Positions 4,836 through 5,182 of a stretch of 5,182 nucleotides of DNA are shown one piece after another (position 1 is the first letter of the stretch; every line of letters begins with the position of its first letter). Origin of the DNA: JBJHBY01 sp050485745 (GTDB taxonomy: Bacteria; Pseudomonadota; Gammaproteobacteria; Pseudomonadales; CAMLJR01); assembly GCA_050485745.1 (NCBI GenBank), contig JBJHBY010000239.1, positions 1 to 5,182 of the forward strand, written 5' to 3'. A model generated the notes under the pieces. That model made no database searches. It was not told where the DNA came from and saw nothing but the letters and a program-made list of their open reading frames with translations. The position numbers and the translations under genes were made by a program.

Positions 4836-5182
4836 AATCCCTGCTGTCTCTGGCAAAGGGCGGGGCGCGGGCACTGCTGCAGCAAGCAGCCGCAGCTATT
4901 GGCCCACACCGCCGCCCCTCGACCACGCCACGCCTGTGGATCCTCATGTACCACCGAGTCCTTCCCGCCGGAGACCCGAGAGCCCGGTACGAAGAGCCCG
5001 GCATGATGGTGACGCCGGAGACATTTCGACGTCAGATGCTCTGGATGAAGCAACACCTGGAGCCCATGCAACTGGGTGACTGGGTGGCTCGCCGCGCCGC
5101 GGGCGAGCCCCTGCCCCCGCGAGCCTGCGCGGTGACCTTTGACGACGGCTGGCGTGACAACCACGAATTCGCCCTGCCAATT
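4832..5182 (+). CDS. Polysaccharide deacetylase family protein (3' partial)
   Basis: The frame is open from TTG 4832 to the window edge (117 codons). It encodes the N-terminal part of a NodB-type (carbohydrate esterase 4-like) metal-dependent deacetylase, which removes acetyl groups from amino sugars in surface polysaccharides. LMYHRVLP (38-45) is the usual first strand of this family. ETFRRQMLWMKQHLEPMQLGDW (63-84; shown here by its key residues Phe65, Met69, Leu76, Leu81) is the usual helix after it, and VTFDDGWRDN (101-110) holds the catalytic/metal Asp104-Asp105 pair. The first in-frame ATG (4946) falls inside the first motif and cannot be the start. The first 28 residues form a basic, Ala/Leu-rich helix without a convincing signal peptide. 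It overlaps the darP stop by 4 bases (TTGA). The His-rich second metal motif is beyond the window, so exact substrate and completeness are unknown. Confidence 0.88.
   Translation, partial: MKSLLSLAKGGARALLQQAAAAIGPHRRPSTTPRLWILMYHRVLPAGDPRARYEEPGMMVTPETFRRQMLWMKQHLEPMQLGDWVARRAAGEPLPPRACAVTFDDGWRDNHEFALPI

Noticed and set aside
1..5182. CRISPR array, tRNA/rRNA gene, insertion sequence or phage element
   Set aside because: No direct-repeat array, RNA gene fold, transposase or terminal inverted repeats were seen; the window is almost fully coding with conserved housekeeping genes.

Overview
The window is a compact, GC-rich stretch with every gene on the plus strand. It holds the conserved rpoN gene cluster of a gammaproteobacterium: lptB (5' end cut off), rpoN, hpf, ptsN, rapZ, npr (ptsO), darP (yjgA), and the start of a polysaccharide deacetylase gene that runs off the right edge. 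Gene order and protein features fit a non-enteric gammaproteobacterium of the Pseudomonas / Halomonas / Marinobacter / Ectothiorhodospiraceae kind. The short ptsN product and the RapZ without an enterobacterial basic tail support this, but genus cannot be fixed from the sequence alone.

Layout: 1-634 is the ATPase of the LPS transporter. The 155-base gap at 635-789 is the main non-coding region. It carries a near-consensus sigma-54 (-24/-12) promoter, a possible overlapping sigma-70 promoter, two inverted repeats, and a five-codon reading frame whose stop overlaps the rpoN start. rpoN (790-2274) encodes sigma-54. A 96-base gap leads to hpf (2371-2658, ribosome hibernation factor). ptsN and rapZ follow, with the rapZ start lying inside the end of ptsN. 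npr comes 30 bases after rapZ. darP starts 4 bases after npr, and the deacetylase gene overlaps the darP stop by 4 bases, starting at TTG behind a strong ribosome binding site.

Function: lptB serves outer-membrane LPS export. rpoN, ptsN and npr are the classic nitrogen-PTS / sigma-54 group, with NPr passing phosphate to the active-site histidine of EIIA-Ntr. RapZ is the NTPase-like regulator that in E. coli links this cluster to amino-sugar synthesis. HPF and DarP both act on ribosomes (hibernation and 50S maturation). The deacetylase tail adds an envelope or exopolysaccharide function that is not part of the familiar cluster. The most interesting signals are the sigma-54-type promoter in front of the sigma-54 gene itself, the small upstream reading frame at the rpoN start, the missing RNA-binding tail of RapZ, and the tight darP-deacetylase coupling.
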